Shown here piece by piece: positions 17,880-30,600 of a DNA stretch of 64,000 nt. The stretch covers positions 18,990,001 through 19,054,000 of the forward strand of contig NC_079880.1 in assembly GCF_029227915.1 (NCBI RefSeq), read 5' to 3'. Origin of the DNA: Hydractinia symbiolongicarpus. Its lineage: Eukaryota; Cnidaria; Hydrozoa; Anthoathecata; Hydractiniidae. Numbering within the stretch: position 1 is the stretch's first letter; each line of letters starts with the position of its first letter. The notes under the pieces are model-generated. The model made no database searches and had not been told where the DNA came from. It was given only the letters and a program-made list of their open reading frames with translations. A program made the translations under genes and the position numbers.

Positions 17880-18809
17880 TGATACTAAAAGGGTATCAAA
17901 TTTTGTTGATTACAGAATACACGACCACGAAGAAGCTGACACAGCACTTGTATGTAATGTTATGGATGTTGCAGAACAATCTCCTTTCACCAGTTGTATT
18001 GTTTACTCTCCGGATACTGACGTGTGTCTACTGCCAATTTAGTACTATGAGATGTTACCAATGAATACCATTTTTAGAACAGGGCGATGGTCTACTCTAC
18101 GTGATATTGATATTCGTAATTGCTTTGAAGCCCTCGGTGCAGTACACGCGAAAGCTATTCTTGGTTTTTGTACTTTCACAGGGTGCAGGGTGTAACCGAA
18201 CTGGGCCTTTCAACAAAAAATCGAAGTCTGCTTAGCTGAAGATTTTTTTACAGGCGGATAATGAGGTTGCTCTGGCATTATCAACACTTGGAAGTACTGT
18301 CAAAGTTCCCAATCTGGAAGAACTGGAAAGCTTAGAACGTTTCGTGGTTTCAATGTATAAGGGGGATAAATGTCCTGCAGACATTTATCCCCCTTATCAG
18401 TATCTCAATTGCGTTGACATTTATTCTCCAAATTCCACTGTGATGCTAATAGTTGCCACAAACATTAGCTGCATTGACGTACAAAATATTCAAGTATCAC
18501 TTCATTTTAATGGTTTTACGAAGAACGCATATCCTTATTCAACAACTTCCAAATTCAGTCAAGTATGGTTGGGAAACAGGTGAAGTCGGTATCGTATCCC
18601 CCATAATGACTCATGAACTTTCTGCACCGTTGGCACTCATCGAGTTAAGTTCTTGTAATTGCAAAACAAGTTGCATATCCAACCGATGTAAATGCCGTAA
18701 AAATGGTTTTTCGTGCACTGGCATGTGCAAATGTACGACGTGCCAAAACAGTGGTGGTGCAAGCGATGAATCCGAGTCAGATGAATATAGTTCTAGTGGT
18801 GATGAGTGA
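17880..18809 (+). pseudogene. PIN-like nuclease domain protein with CXC (tesmin/TSO1-like) tail, broken
   Basis: Frames overlap to give a recognisable protein: RIHDHEEADTALVCN, IVYSPDTDVCLL and AILGFCTFTGC, conserved acidic motifs of a PIN/FEN-like fold. Later frames give LSTLGSTVKVPNLEELE and a Cys-rich C-terminus with SCNCKTSCISNRCKCRKNG, then CKCTTCQNSGG, resembling CXC domains. It ends in an acidic SESDEYSSSGDE tail at 18809. Stops at 18040 and 18195, frameshifts and the palindrome at 18357-18397 disrupt it. Proteins of this kind occur as multicopy uncharacterised families in cnidarians. It lies about 500 bp past the USP stop, without evidence of belonging to that element. Confidence 0.6.
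18357..18397. repeat. Perfect 18-bp inverted repeat with 5-nt loop
   Basis: ATAAGGGGGATAAATGTC at 18357-18374 and its exact complement at 18380-18397, with CTGCA between. The left arm is coding-like (MYKGDKCPADI). The right arm falls where the protein similarity is lost until about 18450. Confidence 0.95.
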
Positions 18810-18829
18810 CTGAAACATTTTAAAAGCGT

Positions 18830-19605
18830 TGTTTAAGTTGTTTTGTCATTATTTAAAGAAAAAAAGTAAACAACTAAAAACGCGCTTTAGTCTGTAAAAT
18901 ACTGGTCTGTAGATTATCTCTTAAAGTGATTTGATCAGTAAATTTCGATCAAAGAGAAAGAAATTAGGGTGACCCAATACAATTCCAAAATTCAACAAAA
19001 AAAACTTCGCTATGGAGCTGGTTATAGTCATTTTCCGCTGGGTCAGTAAATTACCGGTCTGTAATTTGTACAAAATTTGAATAGTAATATCTTTCGAACG
19101 TAACGTTTTGAAGACATAGTTCTTACATTTTTTTTGATCCACTCGATCTCCTCTTTCTAACCATATATAATATGACATATAAATGTGAAATTATTTTTTG
19201 CTGATTGTAAAAGTGATGACGTCATCTAATTTGTTCCACGGGACAAACATTTTTGCCAACCATTTTTTTTTTGGTAATTTGGGAAAATCACTTTTAACAC
19301 ACATGTGCACACGAAATGACATTGTGGCCCTCACTATACTGAAAATCTTATATATTATATATTTATCACATTAACTTTTTCAGTTCAATCAGAACTACTT
19401 TCAGAAAAGCAAAAAAATTTTCCTGATCAGGTAATGTCTCAAGTTCTGCATCAGAAAATCATTTCCTGATATATATAATATATATAGCAATTTTCTGATG
19501 AAGAAATAATTTCCCTCTTCCTTACTTGACCTAATGCCGGATACTATTCTTGCCTCTTCTTTTTTTTAACGTTTTATAATAAATGCATCTGGTCCATGGT
19601 ATATT
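18830..19605. other. No gene seen; AT-rich spacer
   Basis: Contains TATATA-rich runs (19345-19370, 19468-19488). The frame at 18921-19178 on the minus strand shows no recognisable domain. Confidence 0.5.
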
Positions 19606-19886
19606 GCGGCGTAAATTAGTGGTTATCACTCTCGGACTTTCAATTGAATATTAACGGGTTTACCCAAGCCATGTGAGGGAAATTGGGGAGATGGCGTACT
19701 GTGTGGGCCGTTGGATGTTGCAGGGAATTGTCTGACAGAGTGCTGACCCTAATTGAGTTTGCGTAGCTCGAAGAGAGCATTAAATTACCCAGGACTCTCC
19801 ATCAAAGCCATGGCCCTTCCTGGAAATAATAGACAGGGTATACCCCTTGACATCTGTGAGGCTAGCCATGTAAAATATGCACATAT
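19606..19886 (+). mobile_element. tRNA-derived SINE, 5'-deleted copy
   Basis: It matches the reverse complement of 54055-54393 closely, including TTAGTGGTTAT (A-box side), CCCAAGCCATGTGAGGGAAA, GTGTGGGCCGTTGGATGTTG, GGAAATAATAGACAGGGTAT and a GAGGCTAGCCATGTAAAATA tail. Most of the anticodon and T-arm section of the tRNA-like head is missing compared with the other copy. Confidence 0.75.
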
Positions 19887-20404
19887 CTATTGCTACACCT
19901 TTTATTACTGTCATGATAACTTATGCTATAAAAAAAATTGCTGAGTGATTGTTTTAGCTGGACAGTGTAACAACCGGCTAGGATATTTTTTTAAAAAAGA
20001 GAATTATGACTAAGGCTATTAACCTATATGGTTGTATGGCGTTGTTTATCTGTACTAAGCGCTTACCCTGGATTAAATTCATTTTAGAAGTTTTACCAGG
20101 AAAATTTTATGGAAAATAAAAGGTTTTCCGACTGTTTTCTATGACAGAATCAGAACATCTTAGAAACTGTATTTTTATTTTAGCTACAGTTGCAGGAAAG
20201 TTATTTTTAAAAAATATATCAATCGATTTACGACATACTGCATACCTGTACTTAAGCGCTTCACCTAAATACGTGGACAGCTTAGAGATCTTATAAATCA
20301 TTTCACTAGATGTTTAACGCCAGATAACACAGTCACTTGTAGCTTAACCAAGCGTTTCCTAAAAAAAGGTTTATTATACCTGTAAAGTTTTGTATATACA
20401 TTCC
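19887..20404. other. No gene seen
   Basis: No recognisable element. The minus-strand frame at 20107-20301 has no domain I can name. Confidence 0.45.
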
Positions 20405-20475
20405 AGCACTGTTGGTCTAATGGTTATGACACTTATGCAAATGAGAGATACAGGTTCATATCCTGGACAGGGCTT
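20405..20475 (+). repeat. tRNA-like SINE head
   Basis: GGTCTAATGGTTATGACAC resembles a D-arm/A-box, and ACAGGTTCATATCCTGG a T-arm (B-box, one mismatch in TTC). A related sequence lies in inverted orientation at 21612-21660, and the two bracket the broken zinc-finger gene at 20866-21325. Confidence 0.5.
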
Positions 20476-20865
20476 GAAAAGCATTATTATCTTGCCCTCG
20501 CAACAACCACTTTTATTCACATATCACAAAAATGCTATGGTTAGAAAAGACAGTTATACTTGTTTGTCTTGCCATGTTTCAAGACACCTTTCAAAATAAG
20601 ACCCACTAAAAAATTCCAAAACCCGGGGGAATCTATCTATCCCACCCTCCGCCACCCTTTTTATATTGGTAGCTATATACATTTCAAAAAATTGTGAAAA
20701 CATCAGAAATCAAGATAGAAAACTGCAGCTAGCTCACTATCTATGCCATCATCATAATGATTTTTTATAAATTCAAATCGCAACAGTACCCTACAGTTGC
20801 GATTCAAGCTTAAACCAAAAGGGTGTTCTATGTTTAAAATATTCTTATAAATCAACGCATCCCCA

Positions 20866-21325
20866 TTATTGAACAATTTTAAGGGCTTTCACAAGAGCAT
20901 AAGACGATATAACATTGTCAAGGCCACCAACTTTGAACATGTTGAATTCATTGGTGATTTCTGACGGGTAACATTTATCACCAGCTAATTTCAAAACAGC
21001 TTCTTCCATATATTTTTTAAAATACAGTGGATGCAACACCTACTCAGATTCCTTGTCATCTGTATCACCCGATCCTGCAGAATCACCTTTGTCGTGGTCA
21101 CTATGTTTTGTGTTGGTATGGCGTGCTAATCCTCTTCAAGAAACACAAACTTTAGGACACAAACTACAGCTAAAGGTGGCTTTTGTGTTCTCCTCGTGTA
21201 TTTCGTCCACAACTGTGGTTAGTTCCACTTGAAAGTCTGAATTATTTTGTAAAATATCTTTATCTATAGCCTCCAATATAGCATGAAGTTCTTGCCATAA
21301 AAGAAATCCTCCTTCGCCGCAGCCA
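20866..21325 (-). pseudogene. C2H2 zinc-finger protein remnant
   Basis: One frame runs from GEGGFLLWQELHAILE through ELTTVVDEIHEENTKATF into a finger FSCSLCPKV...GLARHTNTKH (C-x2-C-x12-H-x4-H). An acidic linker and then PLYFKKYMEEAVLKLAGDK and KVGGLDNVISSYALVKA follow. A TGA inside the finger and a TAG after the linker interrupt it. The family is not known to me. It is intronless and bracketed by tRNA-like repeats, so a retrocopy or transposon cargo is possible. Confidence 0.5.
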
Positions 21326-21611
21326 TTTTACAAAATTCAGTCCCCTTACTTTCTGACCACCTGCTCTAGGTCAGGTACTTTTGCCGTAGTGACCCGAAAT
21401 CTCTTCTCTTGTGATGTGGTTTAATGCTAAACAGCAGGATCACTTTACAAGCTACAAAATCTGAATTTGACGAGCTGACCCCTGTCACCTAAATTAAAAA
21501 ATGGTTCTGGAAAATGAGTTGTGCAGTACGTACCCGTTGAGGGTAACTATTATTCTATTACCCACCCTAGTTTATCTAATGATTATACTTGATATATTTG
21601 TTTTTTAGGTT

Positions 21612-21660
21612 TAGCCCTGTCCAGGATCTCTCATTTTTCATGAGTGTCATAGCCATTATA
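21612..21660 (-). repeat. Partial inverted copy of the 20405 SINE head
   Basis: The reverse complement reads TAATGGCTATGACACTCATG and GAGAGATCCTGGACAGGGC, close to 20417-20475 but lacking the first half of the T-arm. Confidence 0.5.
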
Positions 21661-22254
21661 CGAGAACAATTTTTTAGTTGTGCAGGTTAGTCCAATAACA
21701 GGAAAATGCATGAAAAACTTGTGTTTACGATAATCTTGTCAAAATCACTCTAATAATACATAGGTAAGACCAATTTTCAGTATATGTATCAATTGAATAT
21801 ATTTATTGCGCAATGTGTTAACTAACAGTGAATTAGTGACAACAAAAACTATTATTTCCTACTAGATTTTATTTTTTTCTGTTGGCTATTTTATCATAAT
21901 ACTTTAAAAAATGAACTGTCATTATTCACTTAAAAGCAGTACTTCTATTCTACGAACTAATAATTCCTTGTTCTCAGCAATAGAACAATTGCGTATTTTC
22001 TTCATTGTTGCTCATTTTTATCAGATTTATGAACTTATTTTTACTATCAAAATTTCCAGTAAAGGGGACAGGTATAACAAAAGTATAGAGTTAGGTGTAT
22101 CCTAAACCATTATTAAATTAAATAAATAATAATCATAATACAGTCATTTTTTCTTCAAAAAAAATAAATAAAAAAGCATGTCACGTTATATTAGTTCGAA
22201 GGCATTATTTGTTCTATTTTTTAAACGGATGCTCTTCCCTTTGCAGCGCAATAT
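21661..22254. other. No gene seen
   Basis: AT-rich; a short plus-strand frame at 21911-22105 has no recognisable features. Confidence 0.45.
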
Positions 22255-22837
22255 TAGCTGATTCTACAGTCTCTGTGATACCAGCATCTTCGAATTCGTT
22301 GAGTGTAATTTCTTTTTTATTGCAAAGGTAATCATACAACGTAGATATCCAACTGGCATGCATAACTTTCAACTGAACCAGATTTGAAGATATTTGGATG
22401 TCTTTTGCCGGTGTCCCTTAACATTGCTTAGCAACCTGTTCAGCATACCATTCGTTGTACAAATTTAATGAAAAAGGTTTACAATACAGCAAGCTGCACT
22501 GATGTATCTTGTCTACAGGAACGGTGAATGCAAAAAAACTGGGAGCAAGAACCGGCTGGTTTGTTCACAGTGATGTCCAGTGGATGAACTTGTTTGTGGG
22601 ATTATGTGGTACGATCACAACTTGGCAAAAATGCTTCGCAGAAATATTTAGGACAACGTCGTTATCTTGCCCTTTGAACGTGTCCAAGATTATCAGTGAC
22701 ATCTGCCCTCTTAGGTACTTCTTGCTTAATTTAACATTCTTCAAATAAGGAAAAATGACTTTCTGGAACAAGCTCAACCGACATTTCGGTGTTTGACCAA
22801 TGATTAAGGGAAGAAACCGCGGTCGGTGTAAAATCAC
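22255..22837 (-). pseudogene. DDE_1 (pogo-like) transposase remnant
   Basis: The minus strand gives PKCRLSLFQKVIFPYL, then SLIILDTFKGQDNDVV (second catalytic Asp) and CQVVIVPHNPTNKFIHW. A frameshift hides the third Asp region, and then FSLNLYNEWYAEQVAKQ and a C-terminal stretch with NEFEDAGITETVESANIAL follow. The order matches a DDE_1 domain. A TAA follows VAKQC, and the N-terminal half is missing or unrecognisable upstream. This family differs from the intact pogo transposase at 1309-2745. Confidence 0.6.
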
Positions 22838-23827
22838 ACATACAGAAAAAGCCCAAATCGCTTTTAAAATTGAGAAATATCAAGGGCGGCATACAGCGTG
22901 CTCATTCTATGCCTGTTATTTGTGCCGTTTAGCAAAGTTGGGTTTTTCAGATTTCACTTGGCACAAATATCCTTCATGGCATGCCAACCAGAAAAATTTA
23001 GGTCGAATAAGTGCGTGCTTGCAAATACAAACTTATTATATGCTGCCACGCCAGATTTTTTCCGTTCATCCTGATCTCGCATTTAAAAGTGTTGGCCGAG
23101 TCATCGCTAGATTTCGCAACTTACAGAAAATGAAGAGGACCCAAAACTCAAACTTCTCACATAATTTAAACTTCTCACAAAACATGCGTATGCAACATTT
23201 TTACATCACTTCCCAAAGGAAGCTGGCATGGCTTTCTCCTTTTCTCTGGTTTTGTTCTTTCTAAATCATACCTAAGGAATAAAATGCATGTGAAAGTTTG
23301 CTGTCAGAGTTATTTAACCCTAATTGGTATGCACTTTTTTTGCTCTTGTGGTTTTACAGTTGTAGTCTGAGATTAATTGAATAAATTAGCATACTTATTT
23401 TCTTGTGAAGTCAGCATATTTTTGTATAACAGCATTCTGGCTAATATTTTGTCATTCTGTTTCGATTTTCTGTTAGTGACCTAACTTTTCTTACACATAG
23501 GATTATTAGGTCATTATTTAAGTTTGCTAAATATCGTGGTTTTGAGCAACGACTAATAAATAAATCCTGAAGGTAAAGTCAATTTTATTGGAAAAAAATG
23601 TCAGACAAAATTAGTGCTAGTCACAAAGTTTATAACAGTTAAATGAGTATTTTGGAAGATATTGAAATTTAATTTTCCCTTGTGCACTTTATGCCCCACA
23701 CCTTCATTCCAAATAAGGTTATTAGTATTTGTTTATCGGAGAGGGAGATTCGTTTTTGTGCAGAAGAAATTTTGTCATGATGCTTAAACCTGCTGGATAA
23801 AAGGTCACGTAAAGGTTATTTACCTTG

Positions 23828-24904
23828 CAAAAGAAACAATGATATCCTCATTGGATTTTAAGGACTTGTAAAAGCTATCCAGCTCCGTTGATAAAATTTC
23901 TTGTCGTTCAAGAAACATTTTATCCCCTAAGGTTTTCACTGCCTTTATCATTACATAATATAAATTATGTCTTAAGCGTGCCTATATAGTTTTTCCATCC
24001 TTGACAGTAATAGCATCTCCGGCATCGCATAGATAATCGAAGTTATCTCTGTTAAACATGTCAATGATGTTAAAACATTTTTCGTGAATACCATCAAAGG
24101 ATTTAAACGCGTTATATAATACGGCCTTTATTTCATTCTTGTCCTGTAATTTTTTAGACATTATACAGCCCAGGTAAAGAATGTTCTCCTCTTTTCTGAC
24201 AATAGAGCTGATTTCATCTTCCCTGATTTTGCACAAAATGTTATTGAAAAATGTCTCAGGCATTTTATCCTTATTAGGGATAGATCCCGTATATAATGGC
24301 AAACCGACTGATGGAGCATCATTTTGTTTTCCACAAGATCGTCTATGTTGTGAAAAAAACCTCATTGATATCATTGCTGAATATGAACTGCAGTGGAGAA
24401 GTTCAAAGTATTTTCTTCTTTTTCGTTCCCCCCCTGATACTGTAGATGGTCTTTTTCTGCCTCTGCCTTATTGTACGTCACTATGACTTCTCTTTTTATT
24501 TTTCTGAACACCTTTATTCTTAATGATTTGTTTAAGAGCAGACTATCTGCTATTCTTTTTACCTTTTTGTGGACTGTGCTGACATGTCGTGTCAATTTCC
24601 GGGTTTTTTTCTGCAAAATAAACACAGTCTTTTGAGCTTCTAATATGCCTTGTGTTTCTAAAAGGAGATGAGTGAAAAAAAGAATTTCTGAAAACAATAT
24701 AGTAACACGCCTATTATGCGTTAAATTACAAAGTGGCACGAATAATCCCCAAGTGGCTGTTACAGTTTTCCTAGTTACAAAGAGATAAAGGAATTGAATT
24801 CCGACTTTTAGAAATAAAAGTTGGAACAAATTTTGTAGAATATTTGCTGTTTGTGTTAGATACAACATAGTGGAACCCATTACAAATTTAACTAACATGT
24901 ACAC
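23828..24904 (-). pseudogene. Zinc-finger N-terminal part of a Crypton-like/uncharacterised multicopy protein
   Basis: The minus strand gives KLTRHVSTVHKKVKRIADSL (half finger plus basic helix). A frame change near 24371 leads into MRFFSQHRRSCG (CxxC..H-H-C type), ETFFNNILCKIREDEISSIV and CIMSKKLQDKNEIKAVLYNA. After a TAG at 23982 the same frame continues with NLYYVMIKAVKTLGDKMF and FYKSLKSNEDIIVSFA. This domain order resembles the N-terminal part of cnidarian multicopy proteins that end in a tyrosine recombinase. I do not see the recombinase core downstream, so it is truncated. Family assignment is from memory of the pattern and is tentative. Confidence 0.4.
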
Positions 24905-26301
24905 GTTCCCCCTGGACTATCGTCTGAATGAACATATTTCTCAGCTGCCAGATTTTTTTCTAACGCGAAATTCGAAATTATGTAACAATATTTAGTGGAG
25001 CTTTTCTGACTCGATTAAGTATCACCACTAAGATATTTATCATCACAGTATCAATAATACCTCGTGAAAGATATCTACGATAGACAAATGTGGTTCCAGA
25101 TCGAATTCAGAATCATTGGCAACTGGCACTGACCATGTCTATACAGTATACAGTATACAAAAGCTACCAATTTTTGACCGTTGAAAAATAGATATCCTAA
25201 GCAAAATGAAAAAACGTGTTTGACTTTTTTGTAAAAGTTAAGGTGGTTTACCCATAATAAAAATTTATCGTATTTTCTCAAGTTACTTGATAACGATGTC
25301 ATAGTATGCAATTACGGAGTTTCATACCGCGCAGGTTCTGGCACTAGCGAAGCCCTTGGGGACAATTTTTTTATATCCCCCGCAGAGCCTAAGGCATTTG
25401 CTAAGAAAAACATGCAGTACGCAGAGAATTATTCACTTTTTCCTTTGTATTTTCACTTTTTAAACTGGTGCGATATATTGATTTTACAATTATTTTAAGG
25501 AAGGATACTCAGTATTGACATAAGATTGTATATTATGAAAGTTCAAGACCTAAACTTGGTTATTAATTTAATTGCTTCAAGTTGTGGGGTACACTCATCA
25601 TGAAACGTTGGCAGCCAAAAGAGAAAGAAACCTTATTTTGGAAGCTAGTTACATCACAAGTTTTAATATTGTCTTAAAAATATCACGGTGATGATCAAAG
25701 AGGAATTGCTAGTTATGTCATTCAAGATTTATATAGCTACTAGTACAGCCAAAATAATGTAGCTCATTAAACACAAGTAAAGAAAACAATGTGTTTTTTT
25801 CTAAACTTATAGTTTCATGCTCATTAAACAGATACCTAGCTAGCTATAATATTAAAAAACAATTTTAAAATTTCTTATTTGTGTTTGCTAGAAACTTTAT
25901 TTAACTAACCAGGGCGGAGCTACCTACATTTTTTATAAACCACATTAAAAATTGTCAAAAAGCTGGCTGTATCTGTCTCGTAGTTTTTGTTAGCTAGGGG
26001 TCACACTGGGTCACTTATATATATCGTAGCCTTATTCATACAGTAATCAGATATGTAGGTGGGCAAGTGCCCAGATGCTAAAAATGGGATGTGCAGTTTG
26101 AACACCAACTTAGCCTTAAATATTGCTACGCTAAAAATTGCTAATCTGTAAAGTACAAAGTTTCAACCGCTGCGAAATATAAAATAAAATAATATACTGT
26201 GGTTAAAATAAACAAGAAGACTTGCGTCTATAACCATCTGTGTGCAAATGTTTCGGATAAGTAGGACTTTCGCTAAATGGGACAAATTTTCCCGGTCCCT
26301 A
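24905..26301. other. No gene seen; AT-rich spacer
   Basis: Short stop-ridden frames only. GCTAGCTA-type motifs near 25840-25850. Confidence 0.5.
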
Positions 26302-26752
26302 GCCTATCCATAGACCACTCTTTGCGTTTTCAGTCTATCAACTTTCGTAGCAAAGCGTGGTACGGGCTTAACATAAGGAACTGAGAACGACAACAAACGC
26401 CGCAGTATTCACTCGGAGGCTTTCTAATCCGCGCATGCTCCGTAGTTTGAGATTTGGCAGATCTCGTACGCAAAAATCTACGAAAGTTAATAGACCCAGA
26501 GGAACACAGTAGGTTCGGGGTCGATGAAATAGGCTTCCGGTCCCTTGAACCAAAAACTTCTGAGAAAATATTCGCTGTCTTTTGTTGAGCATTACAAGTC
26601 AATTTCAAAGCAACAAATGTCGTCTAACCATAGTGGGACATTTCAGTTTCCCCATCGTTCCTAGTTTCATACGTGTCGAGCCCGGCCGCATCACGCTACG
26701 CTATGAAAGTTGATAGGCCATAAGAACGCAGAGAAATTGTCTATGGAGGCTC
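26302..26752. mobile_element. Foldback/MITE-like element with about 60-100-bp imperfect inverted arms
   Basis: The left arm from AGCCTATCCATAGAC through CTATCAACTTTCGTAGC (26302-26350 and inwards) pairs imperfectly with the right arm GCTATGAAAGTTGATAG...GTCTATGGAGGCT (26699-26752). The similarity continues inwards to about 26395/26650. No transposase is seen; the frames at 26330-26608 lie across the arms and are unlikely to be genes. I could not define a target duplication. Confidence 0.55.
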
Positions 26753-27072
26753 TGATTTGTAGTATGGTGGTTTACAGGATAAACTTCGGGAACAAATTTT
26801 GTCTCGTTTTTGGCGCAGTGCCATACGTCGTTCTCTTGTTCAGAAAGACAAATCGGGACATGAATCGGAAGTTTATCGCGAGATTTTCAATGTTGGCGCT
26901 CAAACCCGAAGCTGAATAAGACAACACGCCTTCGAAGGTCAAAAGTTCGGGGGTCTGAAAAGTATTGCCCCGAAATTCTGGCGCGAGTGCTTCAAAATGG
27001 TGGAGATAGCCAGGAAAAATGATTATATACTCACTAATCAAGTGGAATACTTTTTTTTATTTTAAACACAAC

Positions 27073-27415
27073 ATGAGATGCAAATCAATATAGTAAAGAT
27101 ATACTGTAAATTTCACTCCTGTTAAAGAATATTTATTGCTATACTGCAAAATCACAAGAGTGATACAACATGAAAATCTGGAGATGCAAATCAATATAGT
27201 AAAGATATACAAACTCTAAACTTCACTCCCGTTGAAGAACACATTTACTGCTATACCGCAAAATCACAAGAGTGATACAATATAAAAATCGTGAGATTCA
27301 AATCAATATAGTAAAGATATACTATGTGATGTGTTCTTTAAAACAGGAGTAAAATAACTCCTGTTTTAAAGAACACATTTATTGCCATACCGCAAAATCA
27401 CAAGAGTTATAAACT
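27073..27415. repeat. Minisatellite, three copies of about 110 bp
   Basis: Each copy opens with GAGATgCAAATCAATATAGT and ends with CAAAATCACAAGAGTgATA; starts are near 27073, 27180 and 27293. The third copy carries the inverted repeat at 27330-27377. The array lies just beyond the 3' side of the RPA exon at 28507-27612, where a Helentron end would be expected. Confidence 0.85.
27330..27377. repeat. Perfect 21-bp inverted repeat with 6-nt loop
   Basis: 27330-27350 and 27357-27377 are exact complements around AAAATA. The right arm matches the other minisatellite copies (GAAGAACACATTTA...). The left arm replaces the expected repeat sequence. Confidence 0.95.
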
Positions 27416-27611
27416 ACATCTCAAAAAATCGAATAAAGTAAACAAAATATAAAAGTATAAAGTATCTGTTTATGCTTGTCTATTCAATGCATTACTTGAA
27501 CCCAACACAGTGGAACTTGCGATCAAATAGTATTTTGAGCCCAACTTTCGACAGCATATCATACACAACTTGATTCTGGTCACCTGGAATCGGCATTGCA
27601 ACTTTGGTTTA

Positions 27612-30600
27612 AAAATCTTCAACACTATTCCAAAACAATGTGATTGTTTCAGGCTTGTTTTCAACCAAGAACATTGCTGGTAATGTAAAATTTATCTTAG
27701 CATTCTTTTTTAATGTAGATAATTGACAATGCTCACATATGAACAAGGTTGAATGGCTATCCTGTGATGTTTTCCGACACTTGGGACACGCTAACTTTCG
27801 AGATATGGACTCAATACTAATCGGGGGGAAATCTGCAATTTAAAAATCAATGTTGGCTACGTCATCATTACAAGGAGCAAATATTTCATCAGATGCCACA
27901 ACTTTAGACACACCTTGCGTTGATAATTTGAAGAGTCCTGTTGGCCATTCCTTCAAACGTAAATTCTGCAATACATATGAGCCATTTGTAGTAACATTTG
28001 TTGCAAATGATCCCCATAGTTCCACAAACATGTTATCATTTTCATCATTTATAATGGCAGTTTTCATTAGGATTGGCTCAACAGAATACTTTGTTGTAAT
28101 GAGTGTTGTTGGTCTGTCTTCGACAGTTAAATAACCCTTTACATTAACCAACTGGTTCACATGGTTTCCGCCTTTGATCTCCTTGACTGTGACATCTACA
28201 GATTGTACTGTCATTGGGTTTGATTCAAAGGACGCATCTGTCGGTTCTACATTGGAATCTTTCGTAACTTCTAAATCCATGAGTTCATTTGAGAACTTAT
28301 TCGGCCTGGTTACAACGGTGGTTATTTTTACTGGCGATTTATGTTCCATTGCAGAATCGAATGCCTCCTTCAAATCCATACGATAGGAAATTCCACGGTA
28401 ATTTTTGTCTTCCGCCTGAAGTTTCATATTGAAATACGCCACATTACTGTTCCTTCTTGACGTTTTTACAGGTGATACATCATGTACGTACACATGTACA
28501 GCATTTCCTGGAAAAAAAATCCGAACAAAATTTTAAGAAATGTGGTACAGTTTTGGAAAGAGTAGTCTTTCTCACAAAATATGCTTCAAATTAAAGGTGA
28601 TATAAATTAAATTCTAGAAGTTCATTTCTGCAAAATATTTGAAAAGATGAAATTTCTATTAGAAAAGTTTCCGAACAAATGATATCGACATGATGCATTT
28701 TCACATAAAATTTTGTTCACAAATACAACTTAGAGCGAGAAATAATTTTCACAAATTACAACAAAAATTTGGATGACCATTGACTGTTTCATTCTTATTA
28801 TATAGTGGCTAAGTTTTATTGAGGTTTGTTCATTGCTCTGCAGGAAATTATGCAATCATGATTCCCAGTTCAACCTTATATACCAGGGGTTCATAGCAGG
28901 TGCAGAGAATTTTTGCCCCTGACTTATCAGAAAAAAGTGATGTATTTCCCTGACTTTTATGAGAAAAAATATCTAGTCTAGGAAATCTTCGAGTTATAAA
29001 ACCGGAAAGTTAGGAAGTTGCGAGTTGGTGAGTTAGGGAGTTACAAATTTTTTTCGGTAAACCGAGTTACATGTCCGGCGAAAACTTGAGGTCAATATTT
29101 TACCGTATCTTCGACCGATTTTTTAACCGATTGCCGTAACGTCACGACTTTTAAAGTCCGACCTGACCCCGCGACCTAGTGCTACGCCGGCTTTGTGCGT
29201 ATCTTGATATTCGTAAAGAATGAAGACTGCGCTACGAATTTGATCACAAACATTGTTGTAGACTGTTATTTTAATTAAATTAATCTTTCAGAATTGTTCG
29301 AATTGTTTATATATATACAGAAAATATTCACCATGGAATATTCCAAAGTGTCGATTTGTAAAAATATAAAACCAAAAATTTTGTTTTTCATCTCGAGTAT
29401 ATTTTCCACGAATTATTTACATGTATTTCACAACCTCGTGCCCAGAGTACTCCTTATTTAAAAAGTGTAAAAATTGCAAAAGCAAAATAAAATATTATGC
29501 AAATATAGGGCTGATCAATCTCATTAAGAAACAAAAAAAAATAAAATAAAATATGCATCAAAAATGATAATGAAGGGAATTAAAAAAAATATTTGAAAAA
29601 AAAACAAAAAAAAAGAAGTTCAAAAAGTTGAGGAGAAAATTCCCTGTTGGCATGTATTTCAAATTTTACAAAATTAATTACGCATGTGCTCTTTTCTTTT
29701 TGCTTGTCGATTTTCACTATTAGTAAACAACAGGTGGACACAAAAAATATAAAAAAAATACCATAAAAAGACACCTGTTACTTTTCCCTGGTGCTGTAAT
29801 GAATTTTATCATACACACTGTGATTGGTAAAATACAAATAAATAAATAAATAAAGAAGGAAAAAAGCAAATCAGAAATGTTCTATCTTCGTCATTACAGA
29901 CCGCGATGAAATATATTTTCGTTGTATATTAGTATAAAGTATCTGGTGAATATTATACATCAATGTTTCGGGTTTTCTGTTTCTATAGTGAATTTTGTTT
30001 TTATTTTTTATTTTACAAAAAATGAGTCAGTCGCGCCCGTACAATGATAGCCGACATAGCTACCCAGCTCAACCTTCCACAGCATTTCATTTCCGCGCTC
30101 GTTTTTTCGAAATAAGAGTGCTAAGTATACTTGGCTAGTACAATGACTTATCAACTTGGTCTCGCCTAAAATATCATTGTAACCATCTTTTTAGAGAGAA
30201 AGTATTCGCAGAAAACTATAAAGCGCTTTGTTTTACTCAAATATAAAGAGTCGATACAAAGGACACTCAATCATAGTGCCGTGTTTTTCCTGCGCGCGCA
30301 GAAATGGAGGTAACTTTCCCGCTTAGTTTGTTTACATTTTTACCTCCATTTCTGCGCGCGCATCGGGCATTACGTAATCACTTAGATGCGTGCGCAAGTA
30401 AATATCGGGACTGTGATTCCATGTTTTGTTTTTCAATATGACATTTTCCTCGTGTTTATATGGACAAAAGTTTTCCTATCTACCGAGACCTCACCTGTGC
30501 TCAACAGAGATTTAAGCAGGAAAAAATTATAGTAACAGTTTTGCATAAGGCCATGAATGACCTTGCCTCAAATTTTCCTCAGTAAAAAACCGAAGAAATT

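Noticed and set aside
22800-23264. 154-residue plus-strand ORF
   Set aside because: Its 5' end is antisense to a DDE transposase remnant and no family was recognised; basic, aromatic composition looks like chance.
26330-26608. 92-residue minus-strand ORF
   Set aside because: Lies within the arm and spacer of a foldback element; no domain.
27073-27415. Possible CRISPR-like array
   Set aside because: Only three units of about 110 bp with diverged interiors and no short repeat/unique spacer alternation; it is a minisatellite in a eukaryotic genome.
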